Of a DNA stretch of 7,774 nt, positions 1 to 6,002 are shown one piece after another. The notes beneath the pieces were generated by a model. It saw only the letters and a list, made by a program, of their open reading frames with translations. It made no database searches and was not told the DNA's origin. The stretch is taken from assembly GCA_025964055.1 (NCBI GenBank), contig JAOPZP010000055.1:1-7774 (forward strand), in the 5' to 3' direction. The position numbers were made by a program, and so were the translations under genes. Origin of the DNA: Conexibacter sp. (lineage in GTDB: Bacteria; Actinomycetota; Thermoleophilia; Solirubrobacterales; Solirubrobacteraceae). Numbering within the stretch: the stretch's first letter is position 1; every line of letters begins with the position of its first letter.

Positions 1-751
1 GGCGCGGCGGGGCGGGCATCGGCGGCAGGCGCCCGCCGTCCAGGATGGCGGCCGGGACCGCCTCGGCCAGCCACGGCAGCTGGGCGGTGACCTCGGCGCC
101 GAGGTCGCTCGCCGCGGCGACCGGTCCGGCGATGCCCGGGGGGCGGCGGCGGACGTCGTGCATGTCGCTGGCGAGGTTGTGGACCAGCCCCTCGCGGAAG
201 GCGCGCACCGACAGCCGCCGCGCGCGGTCGCCGAACTCGCCCGACAGCGAGCCGGCCGTCAGCGACATCAGCACGCCGGCGCCGGCGAGGTGCTGCAGCT
301 GCAGCGGGTCGCGCTGGAACTGCGGGCTGCGCTCGGGGTGGGCCAGCAGCACGCGGAAGCCCCGCAGCACGGCGCTGCGCAGCAGCGGCTCCGCGTCGCC
401 GGCCGAGGCGCTCAGCGGCGCCTCGAGCAGCAGGTAGGGGCCGCCGCCGAGCGCCAGCGCCCGCAGGTCGTCGTCGTCGAGCTCGGCGAGCTGGTCCAGC
501 GCGATCTCCGCGCCGGGAAGCACCGTCAGCGGGACGTCGGCCTCCTGCAGGGCGCCGCGCAGCTCCTCCAGCGTCCGTTGCACCCGTTCCGGGCGATTCG
601 GGTAGCGGCTGGACACGTGGGGCGTCGCCACGATGGTCTCGACGCCCGCCGCCACGGTGGCCCGCGCCAGCGCGATGGCCTCCTCCAGGTCGGCCGGGCC
701 GTCGTCGATCCCGGGGAGGATGTGGCAGTGCAGGTCGATCACGATGTCCAT
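1..751 (-). CDS. CpsB/YwqE-type protein-tyrosine phosphatase (PHP fold), C-terminus cut by window edge
   Basis: Translating the minus strand from the ATG at 751-749 gives 250 codons with no stop before the window edge. The product matches the metal-dependent PHP-fold tyrosine phosphatases (CpsB/CapC/YwqE) that dephosphorylate bacterial tyrosine kinases controlling capsule or exopolysaccharide assembly in the cytoplasm. Visible metal-site motifs, in order, are DLHCHILPGIDDG (residues 6-18, H8 and H10), TPH (H45), GAE (E82), AHPER (H138) and SDMH (D196, H198). This is the complete expected ligand set; the last motif is usually SDAH, so Met replaces Ala here. Family members are about 240-260 residues, so only a few residues are probably missing. 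A TTG lies directly before the ATG, and no clear Shine-Dalgarno is seen. No tyrosine kinase or polysaccharide gene is visible in the window, so its partner is unknown. It is divergent from the secreted glycosidase gene. Confidence 0.9.
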   Translation of the reverse strand, partial: MDIVIDLHCHILPGIDDGPADLEEAIALARATVAAGVETIVATPHVSSRYPNRPERVQRTLEELRGALQEADVPLTVLPGAEIALDQLAELDDDDLRALALGGGPYLLLEAPLSASAGDAEPLLRSAVLRGFRVLLAHPERSPQFQRDPLQLQHLAGAGVLMSLTAGSLSGEFGDRARRLSVRAFREGLVHNLASDMHDVRRRPPGIAGPVAAASDLGAEVTAQLPWLAEAVPAAILDGGRLPPMPAPPR

Positions 752-797
752 CAAGCGTAGTAGGCGTCGCCGACTCGGCTGTATCCTCACGCCGGTC
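752..797. promoter_or_regulatory. Short divergent promoter region between the phosphatase and glycosidase genes
   Basis: This 46-bp gap separates two divergent starts and must hold at least part of both promoters. On the plus strand TATCCT at 782-787 fits the TANNNT pattern of a -10 box and would start transcription a few bases before the TTG at 798, giving a leaderless or nearly leaderless message. No convincing -35 box and no Shine-Dalgarno is seen for either gene. Assignment of the -10 box is inference. Confidence 0.3.
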
Positions 798-2093
798 TTG
801 CCTGCGCTCCGACGGACCTTCCCGCTGCTCGCCCCGCTGGTTGCGGGCCTGGCGCTCCTCTCCCTGCCCAACGCCGCCTCGGCGAGCCCGCTGATGGGCG
901 TCCAGGTCGACGGCGCCGACACGGCCGCCGGCGCCGCCTCGCAGCTGGAGGCGGTGCGCAACCTCCACGGCAAGGTGGTGCGCATCGAGGTCAGCTGGGC
1001 CCGGCTCGAGCCGCGCCAGCAGGGCTCCTACGACGCAGCCGCCCTGAAGGCCGTCGACCGCATCGTCGACAGCGCCGCGGCCCGCGGCATCAAGGTGGTC
1101 ATGTTCGTCGATCGCACGCCGTGCTGGGCGTCGACGTACGCCAAGAAGGACTGCTCGGCCGGCACCGACAGCGAGATCAACGACTTCGCCACCACGCGCT
1201 ACCAGCCCCAGAAGGCCGAGCAGGTCGTGCCGGTGTCGACGTTCCTCGTGCAGCGCTACGGCGCCAAGCTCGCGGCCTACGAGGTCTGGAACGAGCCCGA
1301 CCAGGCCAACGAGAAGTACTGGGCCGGCCCGAACAAGGTCGTCAACTACGTCGCGCTCATGAAGGCGCTCTACGCGCCGCTGAAGGCGGCCAACCCGGCG
1401 CTGCAGGTGCTCGGCGGCTCGTTCGTCGGGGCCAACGGCGCCTGGCTGAAGGCGATGTACGCCGCGGGGGCCAAGGGCTACTACGACGGCCTCGCGGTGC
1501 ACTTCTACGACCTCCCGCTCTACTCGCTGAAGCAGACGCGCGCCGTGCAGCTGGCCAACGGCGACACGACGCCGATGTGGCTCTCGGAGTTCGGCTGGAC
1601 CAGCTGCCAGGGCGCCAACGGGCACACGGCGGGCGTCGACCATCCGTGCGTCACGCAGTCCACGCAGGCCTCGGCGCTGGCGGACGTCTTCCGCGCGATC
1701 GCCCACACCGACTGGATCAGCTCGGCGGTGATGTACACGCTCAAGGACTCCGACGACGCCTACCAGTTCGGCCTCATCAGCCGCCGGGGCGCGCGCAAGC
1801 CCGCCTACAAGTCGGTGCGCAGCGTGCTGGCCGGCGCGTCGGGCGCCCTGCGGCGGCCCACGATGGCGCTGCGGCGCTCCGGGGCGTCCGTGCAGGTCTC
1901 CGGCAAGGGGTCCCTGGCCGACGCCTACGTGCTGCGCGTCTACCAGGGCCAGACGCTGCGCTACCGCGCCCTGATCCGCGTCAGCCGCTTCGGCGCCTAC
2001 GCCGTGAAGCTGCCGGCTGTCCTGGGCACCAGCGGCCTGCGGGTCCGGCTGACGTCGGACTGGTCGGGCCGCTCGGTCACGCGCACGCGCTGA
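798..2093 (+). CDS. Secreted glycoside hydrolase-like TIM-barrel protein (clan GH-A, GH39/GH5-like)
   Basis: A predicted exported 431-residue protein. From the TTG start it begins MPALRR, then a hydrophobic stretch to about residue 24 and the signal peptidase site ASA|S (cleavage after A29). The body looks like a clan GH-A retaining glycosidase: VRIEVSWARLEP near the first strands, then YEVWNEPD with the candidate acid/base E166, and MWLSEFGW with the candidate nucleophile E264, about 98 residues later as expected for the clan. Four cysteines (109, 119, 270, 284) could form two disulfides outside the cell. Residues from about 350 to the end form a Ser/Arg-rich, strand-forming C-terminal part, possibly a small beta domain. 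The TTG at 798 is preferred because the codons before it (CGT, AGT, AGG, CGA, TGT) are unlike the gene, and the in-frame ATG at 744 would overlap the divergent phosphatase gene. The substrate cannot be read from sequence. A role on surface polysaccharide is suggested only by the divergent CpsB-like gene. Confidence 0.85.
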   Translation: MPALRRTFPLLAPLVAGLALLSLPNAASASPLMGVQVDGADTAAGAASQLEAVRNLHGKVVRIEVSWARLEPRQQGSYDAAALKAVDRIVDSAAARGIKVVMFVDRTPCWASTYAKKDCSAGTDSEINDFATTRYQPQKAEQVVPVSTFLVQRYGAKLAAYEVWNEPDQANEKYWAGPNKVVNYVALMKALYAPLKAANPALQVLGGSFVGANGAWLKAMYAAGAKGYYDGLAVHFYDLPLYSLKQTRAVQLANGDTTPMWLSEFGWTSCQGANGHTAGVDHPCVTQSTQASALADVFRAIAHTDWISSAVMYTLKDSDDAYQFGLISRRGARKPAYKSVRSVLAGASGALRRPTMALRRSGASVQVSGKGSLADAYVLRVYQGQTLRYRALIRVSRFGAYAVKLPAVLGTSGLRVRLTSDWSGRSVTRTR

Positions 2094-2109
2094 CCGGCCT
2101 CTCGGCCGG
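2094..2109. terminator. GC hairpin directly after the glycosidase stop codon
   Basis: CCGGCC (2094-2099), loop TCTC, GGCCGG (2104-2109) forms a perfect 6-bp stem that begins at the base after the TGA stop. It lacks a T-tract, so it is at best a non-canonical terminator or an RNA-stabilising 3' end. Its position between convergent genes supports a transcript-end role. Confidence 0.4.
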
Positions 2110-2140
2110 CCCCGAGGGCTCGGCAATCCCGCGGAACGTG

Positions 2141-2156
2141 CTCGCCATCGGGCGAG
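2141..2156. terminator. Second GC hairpin in the convergent gap, downstream of HU
   Basis: CTCGCC (2141-2146), loop ATCG, GGCGAG (2151-2156) forms a 6-bp stem, 27 bp beyond the HU stop on the minus strand. It has no T-tract on either strand. It could end HU transcripts or act in both directions with the hairpin at 2094-2109. Short GC stems are frequent by chance in such DNA, so support is modest. Confidence 0.35.
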
Positions 2157-2183
2157 AGCGCTCCGCGAGCTGCCGGGGTGCTG

Positions 2184-2468
2184 CTAGCCCTTGACGGCGC
2201 CCTTGAACGCCGAGGCGGCGCTGAACTTCGGGGCCTTCGACGCGGCGATGTCGATCGTCTCTCCGGTCTGCGGGTTGCGGCCCTGACGAGCCGACCGCTC
2301 GGTGACCGAGAACTTGCCGAATCCGGCAATAGCGACGTCGTCGCCGGCCGCCACACGGGCAGCCAGGATCTCGAAGGTGGACTCGACCGCGCGCTTGGCG
2401 TCAGCAGCGCTGAGGTCGCTCTTCTCGGCGACCAGGCCCGCGAGATCGGTCTTGGTGATGTTGGCCAT
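2184..2468 (-). CDS. hup: HU-family nucleoid DNA-binding protein
   Basis: A 94-residue histone-like protein starting MANITKTDLA and ending AFKGAVKG. HU dimers bind and bend DNA with little sequence preference and compact the nucleoid. The family signature is clear: GFGKFSV (residues 49-55) leading into the beta-arm RSARQGRNPQTGE, with the DNA-intercalating proline at P66, then the closing helix. It is the short single-domain form, without the long Lys/Ala-rich tail of mycobacterial HupB. An AGGAGG ribosome binding site sits 7 bases upstream of the ATG at 2468-2466, fixing the start and suggesting high expression. It has its own 185-bp upstream gap, so it is probably transcribed separately from the ABC genes. 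It converges on the glycosidase gene. An open frame extends upstream to 2996, but that part is antisense-like sequence across the permease gene. Confidence 0.97.
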   Translation of the reverse strand: MANITKTDLAGLVAEKSDLSAADAKRAVESTFEILAARVAAGDDVAIAGFGKFSVTERSARQGRNPQTGETIDIAASKAPKFSAASAFKGAVKG

Positions 2469-2653
2469 CTGGATTCCTCCTGTCGTCCGCGCCGACATGG
2501 CGCGATGCGGCATGGTGCCCAACGCACCGGTCGGCATGCGTTGCGGTGTCAGTCGGCGGGCATCGCCATGCCGTGCGCGAAGGCCCAGATCACCCGTGCT
2601 GGAGCCAAAAGTGCGCCCGTGAGCCACCTCCGCCGACGCTCGTCCGCCGGTCG
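2469..2653. other. Upstream region of HU / downstream region of the permease gene
   Basis: A 185-bp non-coding gap between the permease stop and the HU start. It should hold the HU promoter, but I find no convincing -35/-10 pair on the minus strand. Small dyads exist: GGTGC-CCAAC-GCACC at 2514-2528 and GGCAT-CGCC-ATGCC at 2559-2572, each with a 5-bp stem. The former would lie in the HU leader. GAGCCA occurs twice (2592-2597 and 2611-2616) as a direct repeat. None of these can be assigned a function. Confidence 0.4.
2476..2481 (-). promoter_or_regulatory. Strong Shine-Dalgarno of the HU gene
   Basis: AGGAGG on the minus strand (CCTCCT on the plus strand) with a 7-base spacer to the HU ATG. 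It is the only full-consensus ribosome binding site seen at any accepted start in the window, fitting an abundant protein. Confidence 0.9.
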
Positions 2654-3391
2654 CTACGGCCGGCCGGTGTCGCGCCGGAACGCGCGGGCCGCCGCGGCCG
2701 TCAGCACCACGCTCCAGCCCGCCACGACCAGCCAGCCGGTCAGGCTCCAGGCGTGGCCGCCGAGCGCGACGCGGTTGGCCTGCACGAGCCAGTACGACGG
2801 CAGCGCCTGCGCGACGGCGTGGACGACGCCGCTCTGGCCGAGGGGGAACCACGTCCCGCTCAGCAGGGCCAGCAGCGACGTGCCGCCGCCGATCGCGGGA
2901 CCGATGGTCTCGGTCGTCAGCAGGTGGCCGAGCAGGACGCCCAGCGCCGCGAACGGGATCAGGCCGACGAGGATCAGCATGGTCATGGCGATCCACTCGC
3001 CGGCGGGCAGCCGCACGCCGAGGATCGTGCCGGCGATGTAGAGCGTCGCGAGGCTGAGCAGGGCCATCGTGTAGGCGATGACGACCTTGGCGCGCAGGTA
3101 GGCGGCCGCCGACAGCGGGCTGATGCGGAGCTGGCGGTTCCAGCCGACGGCACGCTCGCCGGCGATCCGCGCGCCGGTGCCGAGCATCGCGGTCATCGTG
3201 CCGAACGAGGCCATCGACACCATAAAGTACACCGGCGCCGACAGCCCGGTGCCCTGCAGGTCGTGCTCGCCCTGGTTGGGCCCGGCGATGACGAAGTACA
3301 GGACCAGCGGGAAGACGAGCGAGAACAGGAAGAACCGCCGGTTGCGAAAGGCCCGCACGGTCTCGAAGCGGGTGTAGGCGAGGGCGCTCAC
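2654..3391 (-). CDS. ABC-2 type transporter permease
   Basis: A 245-residue membrane protein, the transmembrane half of an ABC-2 exporter of the DrrB/NatB kind. About six membrane segments are visible, near residues 20-36, 52-72, 102-124, 133-156, 167-187 and 217-236. Between the second and third lies ERAVGWNRQLRISPLS (79-94), matching the conserved cytoplasmic ER..G..RQLR.SPLS loop of this family that contacts the ATPase. The start is the GTG at 3391-3389, which overlaps the TGA of the upstream ATPase gene in the sequence GTGA, showing translational coupling. The pair would form a dimer of each subunit that exports a substrate (drug, lipid, peptide or ion in known relatives); the substrate cannot be predicted. 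The length is normal for the family. Confidence 0.92.
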   Translation of the reverse strand: MSALAYTRFETVRAFRNRRFFLFSLVFPLVLYFVIAGPNQGEHDLQGTGLSAPVYFMVSMASFGTMTAMLGTGARIAGERAVGWNRQLRISPLSAAAYLRAKVVIAYTMALLSLATLYIAGTILGVRLPAGEWIAMTMLILVGLIPFAALGVLLGHLLTTETIGPAIGGGTSLLALLSGTWFPLGQSGVVHAVAQALPSYWLVQANRVALGGHAWSLTGWLVVAGWSVVLTAAAARAFRRDTGRP

Positions 3392-4332
3392 GCGGCTGCC
3401 TCGGTGTCGTGCGCGTCGTCGCCCGTGAGCTGCAGGAACGCCTCCTCCAGGGCCGCGCCGCTGATCTCGATGTCGCCGGCGGCCGGGTGGGCGGCCAGCA
3501 GCGCGCGGATCGCGACGTCGGAGTCGGTGCACGTCAGCGTGATCGACGCGCCGCGGCGCTCGGCGCCCGCGACGCCGGGCAGCCCCCGCAGCGCCTCCAC
3601 GTCGGCGTGCGGCAGCGTCGCGCGGATCGTGCGCGACCCGACGCGCGCCTTGATCTCGGTCGGCGGCCCGTCGGCCACGACGCGGCCGCGGGCCATCAGC
3701 ACCACGCGGTCGGCGAAGTCGTCGGCCTCCTCGAGGTAGTGCGTGGCGAAGACGATGGTCTTGCCCCGGGCGGCGAACTCGCGCATCGTCGCCCAGAACG
3801 CGTGCCGGCCCTCCACGTCCATCGCCACCGTCGGCTCGTCGAGGACGAGCAGGTCGGGGTTGCTGACGAGCGCGACGGCGAACCGCACGCGCTGGGCCTG
3901 GCCGCCGGAGAGCTTCTCGGTGCGCTGCCGCGCCGTGGCCTCCAGGCCCGTGAGGTCGAGCACCTCGTCGACGTCCAGCGGGCGGGGGTAGAGCGAGGCC
4001 ATCATGGCGATCAGCTCCCGGACCGTGAGGTCGCGCAGCAGCGCGCCGGTCTGCAGCATCGCGCCGATGCGGCCGGCGCCGATCGCCTCCTCCGGCGTGC
4101 CGCCGAAGAGCGACACGCTCCCGGCGTCGGGCCGCGTGAGCCCGAGCAGCATGTCGATGGTGGTGGACTTGCCCGCGCCGTTGGGGCCCAGCAGCGCGAC
4201 CGTCTCGCCGGGCGCGATCGCGACGTCGACGCCGCGCACGGCGTGCACCGGGCCGTGCGGCGTGCGAAAGGACTTGACGAGCCCCTGCAGGCGGATCCCG
4301 GTCTCGGTCGCCGGGGTGATCGCGGATGCCAT
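3388..4332 (-). CDS. ABC transporter ATP-binding protein (DrrA/NatA-like)
   Basis: A 314-residue ATPase subunit that powers the downstream permease. All nucleotide-binding motifs are intact: Walker A GPNGAGKST (49-57), Q-loop Q94 in MLQTGALL, signature LSGGQ (141-145), Walker B LLVLDE (161-166, catalytic E166), and the H-loop H198 in FATHYLEEAD. The D-loop reads VAMD rather than the usual GLD. After about residue 225 there is an additional C-terminal domain of about 90 residues, typical of the DrrA/NatA type. The ATG at 4332-4330 is the only good start; no clear Shine-Dalgarno precedes it. The stop overlaps the permease GTG by 4 bp. The gene lies 44 bp downstream of the SDR gene, on the same strand. 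Drug, sodium, lipid or lantibiotic export are all possible from the family alone. Confidence 0.94.
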   Translation of the reverse strand: MASAITPATETGIRLQGLVKSFRTPHGPVHAVRGVDVAIAPGETVALLGPNGAGKSTTIDMLLGLTRPDAGSVSLFGGTPEEAIGAGRIGAMLQTGALLRDLTVRELIAMMASLYPRPLDVDEVLDLTGLEATARQRTEKLSGGQAQRVRFAVALVSNPDLLVLDEPTVAMDVEGRHAFWATMREFAARGKTIVFATHYLEEADDFADRVVLMARGRVVADGPPTEIKARVGSRTIRATLPHADVEALRGLPGVAGAERRGASITLTCTDSDVAIRALLAAHPAAGDIEISGAALEEAFLQLTGDDAHDTEAAA

Positions 4333-4345
4333 GCACGGAACTGTG

Positions 4346-4373
4346 GCGCATCCCCGGCGCGGCGAGGATGCGC
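4346..4373. repeat. 8-bp inverted repeat between the SDR and ABC ATPase genes
   Basis: GCGCATCC (4346-4353) and GGATGCGC (4366-4373) are perfect inverted copies with a 12-base spacer, filling most of the 44-bp gap. As RNA on the minus strand this could be a terminator-like or stabilising hairpin after the SDR stop, or as DNA an operator for the ABC genes. No T-tract follows. Confidence 0.5.
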
Positions 4374-4376
4374 GCC

Positions 4377-5300
4377 CTACGCGCCGGTGCGCTGCGCCTG
4401 GCGCTCGAGGTCGGAGGCGGCGCGGTCGTCCTGCTCGAGCGCCGCCGTTCGCGCGCTCTGCGAGCGGCCCATCGCCAGGACCTCCTGGTCCATCAGCGGC
4501 ACGATCTCGGGCGCGCGGCGGGAGGTCTCGCGCTCGCCGAGCTTCGTGGTCAGCGCCGGCTTGAGCCAGCGGACGACGTTGACCCAGCGCGGCACGTCGA
4601 TCCGCGTGCGGCGCTTGGCGATGCCGTCGGCGAACGCGTCGGCGCACTTGGCCACCGACGTCGTCTTGCCGAGCGGGCCGGGCAGCGTGTCGAGCATCTT
4701 CTGGAAGGCCGTGAGGTCCTGCTTGGCGTCCTGGACCATGGGCGTGTCGATCCACGACATGTGGGCGCTGCCGACCTCGACGCCGAGGTAGGCGACCTCG
4801 GTGCGCAGCGCGTTGGCGAAGTGCTCGGCGCCGGCCTTGGAGGCGTTGTAGGCGACGAGGCCCGGCGCGGCCGCGTAGGCGGCCAGCGACGACACGACCA
4901 ACACATAGCCCTTGCGTTCGATCAGCTGCGGCAGCGCCGCGCGGACCGTGTGGAAGACGCCGACGAGGTTGACGTCGATGACGCGCCGGAAGGTCGCCGG
5001 GTCGACCGCCAGCACCGACCCGTAGCTGGCGATGCCGGCGTTGGCCATGACGACGTCGAGGCGGCCGAAGGTCGCGATGCCGTGGGCGACCGCGGCCTCC
5101 ATCTGCTCGAGGCTGCAGACGTCGCCGACGATCGACGTGGCGCTCGCGCCGAGCTCGGCCTCCAGCGCGGCCAGCGGCGCGCGATCGAGGTCGACGAGGA
5201 CGACCTCGGCGCCCCGCTCGACCAGCCGCCGCGCGGTCTCGGCGCCGACGCCGCGCGCGCCGCCGGTGATGAGGACGACCTGACCCTTGAGCTTGCTCAT
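4377..5300 (-). CDS. SDR-family NAD(P)-dependent oxidoreductase
   Basis: A 307-residue classical short-chain dehydrogenase/reductase. These cytoplasmic Rossmann-fold enzymes interconvert alcohols and ketones (or similar groups) with a nicotinamide cofactor. Visible features are the cofactor motif TGGARGVG (12-19), an acidic D37 at the end of the second strand (suggesting NAD(H) over NADP(H)), D60, NAG (87-89), and the catalytic tetrad N111, S138, Y151 and K155 (YNASK). The C-terminus runs about 45 residues beyond the usual 250-260 and is charged and probably helical or disordered (from about 255). Similar extended SDRs occur in mycobacteria and relatives. The start ATG is 16 bp after the tetR stop, with a weak GAGGG upstream, so it is almost certainly co-transcribed with tetR. 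The substrate is unknown; lipid, steroid or xenobiotic alcohols are possibilities from the family, not shown by the sequence. Confidence 0.92.
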   Translation of the reverse strand: MSKLKGQVVLITGGARGVGAETARRLVERGAEVVLVDLDRAPLAALEAELGASATSIVGDVCSLEQMEAAVAHGIATFGRLDVVMANAGIASYGSVLAVDPATFRRVIDVNLVGVFHTVRAALPQLIERKGYVLVVSSLAAYAAAPGLVAYNASKAGAEHFANALRTEVAYLGVEVGSAHMSWIDTPMVQDAKQDLTAFQKMLDTLPGPLGKTTSVAKCADAFADGIAKRRTRIDVPRWVNVVRWLKPALTTKLGERETSRRAPEIVPLMDQEVLAMGRSQSARTAALEQDDRAASDLERQAQRTGA

Positions 5301-5316
5301 GGACGCGACCGTACCC

Positions 5317-5925
5317 TCAACCGCGCCGGACCGAGCCCATGATCGTGGCCGTGAAGTCCGCCAGCCGCTCGGGGCTGAACCGCTCGGGATCGCTCAGCAC
5401 CAGCTTGGCGCCCTCCTCGCCGAAGCCGATCAGCAGGCGGGAGAACAGCTCGGTGTCGAGGCCCTGCGGCCCGCCGCGGCGCTCGATGCCGCTGGCGGCG
5501 ACGGGCTGCAGCAGGGCGACGAGGCCGGCCCGGACGCGCACGAGCGTCTCGCGCAGCTCGGGCGGCGCGCCCTCGATCGGGAAGAGGGCCAGGCGCCACG
5601 TCTCGGGCTCGTCGCGCACCATCGTGAGGAAGCTGCGCAGCGCCTCGATCAGGACGGTGTCGGGGTCCTCCTCGAAGTCGATGTCGGGGATCACGGCGCG
5701 GATCTGGCCGACCGCGCGCTGCTCGGTGCGCTCGATCAGCGCGTGCAGGAAGCCCTCGAGGTTGCCGAAGTGCGAGTAGATCACCGTGCGGGCGATCTGG
5801 GCCTCGCGGGAGACGCGGTCGATCGACACGGCGCCGTAGCCCTCGCGCAGCACGAGCGTGGAGAGGACGTCCAGGAGCTGGTCGCGGCGCTCCTGCGCGG
5901 ACATGCGGCGGGCGGGGGTGCTCAT
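5317..5925 (-). CDS. TetR/AcrR-family transcriptional regulator
   Basis: A 202-residue TetR-type repressor. The N-terminal helix-turn-helix domain covers about residues 10-57: RRDQLLDVLSTLVLREGY, then VSIDRVSREAQIARTVIYSHFGNLEGF, with the usual TVIYSHFGN recognition-helix end. Residues from about 70 onward form the variable ligand-binding and dimerisation domain, so the inducer cannot be predicted. The ATG at 5925-5923 was chosen; an in-frame ATG at codon 8 is also possible. The gene is followed after 16 bp by the SDR gene and is divergent from the large membrane protein gene. The 32-bp palindrome 36 bp upstream is the natural binding site, implying autoregulation and control of both transcription units. 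Confidence 0.93.
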   Translation of the reverse strand: MSTPARRMSAQERRDQLLDVLSTLVLREGYGAVSIDRVSREAQIARTVIYSHFGNLEGFLHALIERTEQRAVGQIRAVIPDIDFEEDPDTVLIEALRSFLTMVRDEPETWRLALFPIEGAPPELRETLVRVRAGLVALLQPVAASGIERRGGPQGLDTELFSRLLIGFGEEGAKLVLSDPERFSPERLADFTATIMGSVRRG

Positions 5926-5961
5926 GGCTGCTTCGAGGGTGGCAGACGGCGCGGACAGCGG

Positions 5962-5993
5962 ATGTACACAACTGTACGTACAGTCCTGTACAT
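5962..5993. promoter_or_regulatory. 32-bp palindromic operator, probable TetR binding site
   Basis: Seen directly: a dyad centred between 5977 and 5978. The perfect 14-bp core ACTGTACGTACAGT (5971-5984) is flanked at matched distance by ATGTACA (5962-5968) and TGTACAT (5987-5993). Only the two bases between core and arm on each side fail to pair, giving 28 of 32 symmetric positions. TGTAC units recur about 10 bp apart, i.e. on one helical face, as expected where two TetR dimers bind together. It lies in the tetR/membrane-protein divergent gap, 36 bp from the tetR start and 9 bp from the membrane protein start. Binding by this TetR is inference from position and symmetry. Confidence 0.85.
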
Positions 5994-5994
5994 T
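5989..5994 (+). promoter_or_regulatory. Candidate -10 box of the membrane protein gene, inside the operator
   Basis: TACATT fits the TANNNT -10 pattern and ends 8 bases before the ATG at 6003. Transcription would then begin at or next to the start codon, and no Shine-Dalgarno is present, so a leaderless message is likely. Because the box overlaps the right operator arm, a bound repressor would block it. No good -35 is seen. Confidence 0.45.
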
Positions 5995-6002
5995 TGCCGG
6001 CC

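Larger units (their letters stand above)
5926..6002. promoter_or_regulatory. Divergent tetR / membrane protein control region
   Basis: A 77-bp gap with locally lower GC content than the flanking genes. It holds the palindromic operator. On the tetR side the left arm read on the minus strand gives TGTACATC, a weak -10-like sequence that would leave a leader of roughly 30 bases. No Shine-Dalgarno of note precedes either start. Confidence 0.6.

Noticed and set aside
158..760. 200-codon plus-strand open frame opposite the phosphatase gene
   Set aside because: Arg/Gln/Ala-rich shadow; the minus strand carries the full PHP metal-ligand set.
1732..1737. TGTACA copy inside the glycosidase gene as a second TetR site
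   Set aside because: It is a single half-site-like hexamer encoding Met-Tyr-Thr in the protein, without the symmetric partners of the operator.
1121..2194. 357-codon open frame in another plus-strand frame inside the glycosidase gene
   Set aside because: Arg-rich frame-shifted reading of the real gene; it lacks any motif.
2514..2528. GGTGC/GCACC dyad in the HU leader as a riboswitch or autoregulatory hairpin
   Set aside because: A 5-bp stem is expected often by chance at this GC content, and no larger RNA fold is evident.
2469..2996. Upstream extension of the HU frame across the permease gene (start at 2996)
   Set aside because: The HU ATG at 2468 has a perfect ribosome binding site, and the extra residues are low-complexity and unlike any HU.
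2546..3739. 397-codon plus-strand open frame opposite the permease
   Set aside because: Composition-driven antisense frame without recognisable features; the permease on the minus strand is clear.
4333..4755. Upstream extension of the ABC ATPase frame into the SDR gene
   Set aside because: The extra 141 residues are an out-of-frame reading of the SDR gene; the family N-terminus begins shortly after the ATG at 4332.
3409..4791. 460-codon plus-strand open frame opposite the ABC ATPase and SDR genes
   Set aside because: Low-complexity Arg/Ala/His-rich product; the minus strand encodes all ABC ATPase motifs over the same bases.
4326..5342. 338-codon plus-strand open frame opposite the SDR gene
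   Set aside because: Antisense shadow of a gene with an intact SDR cofactor motif and catalytic tetrad.
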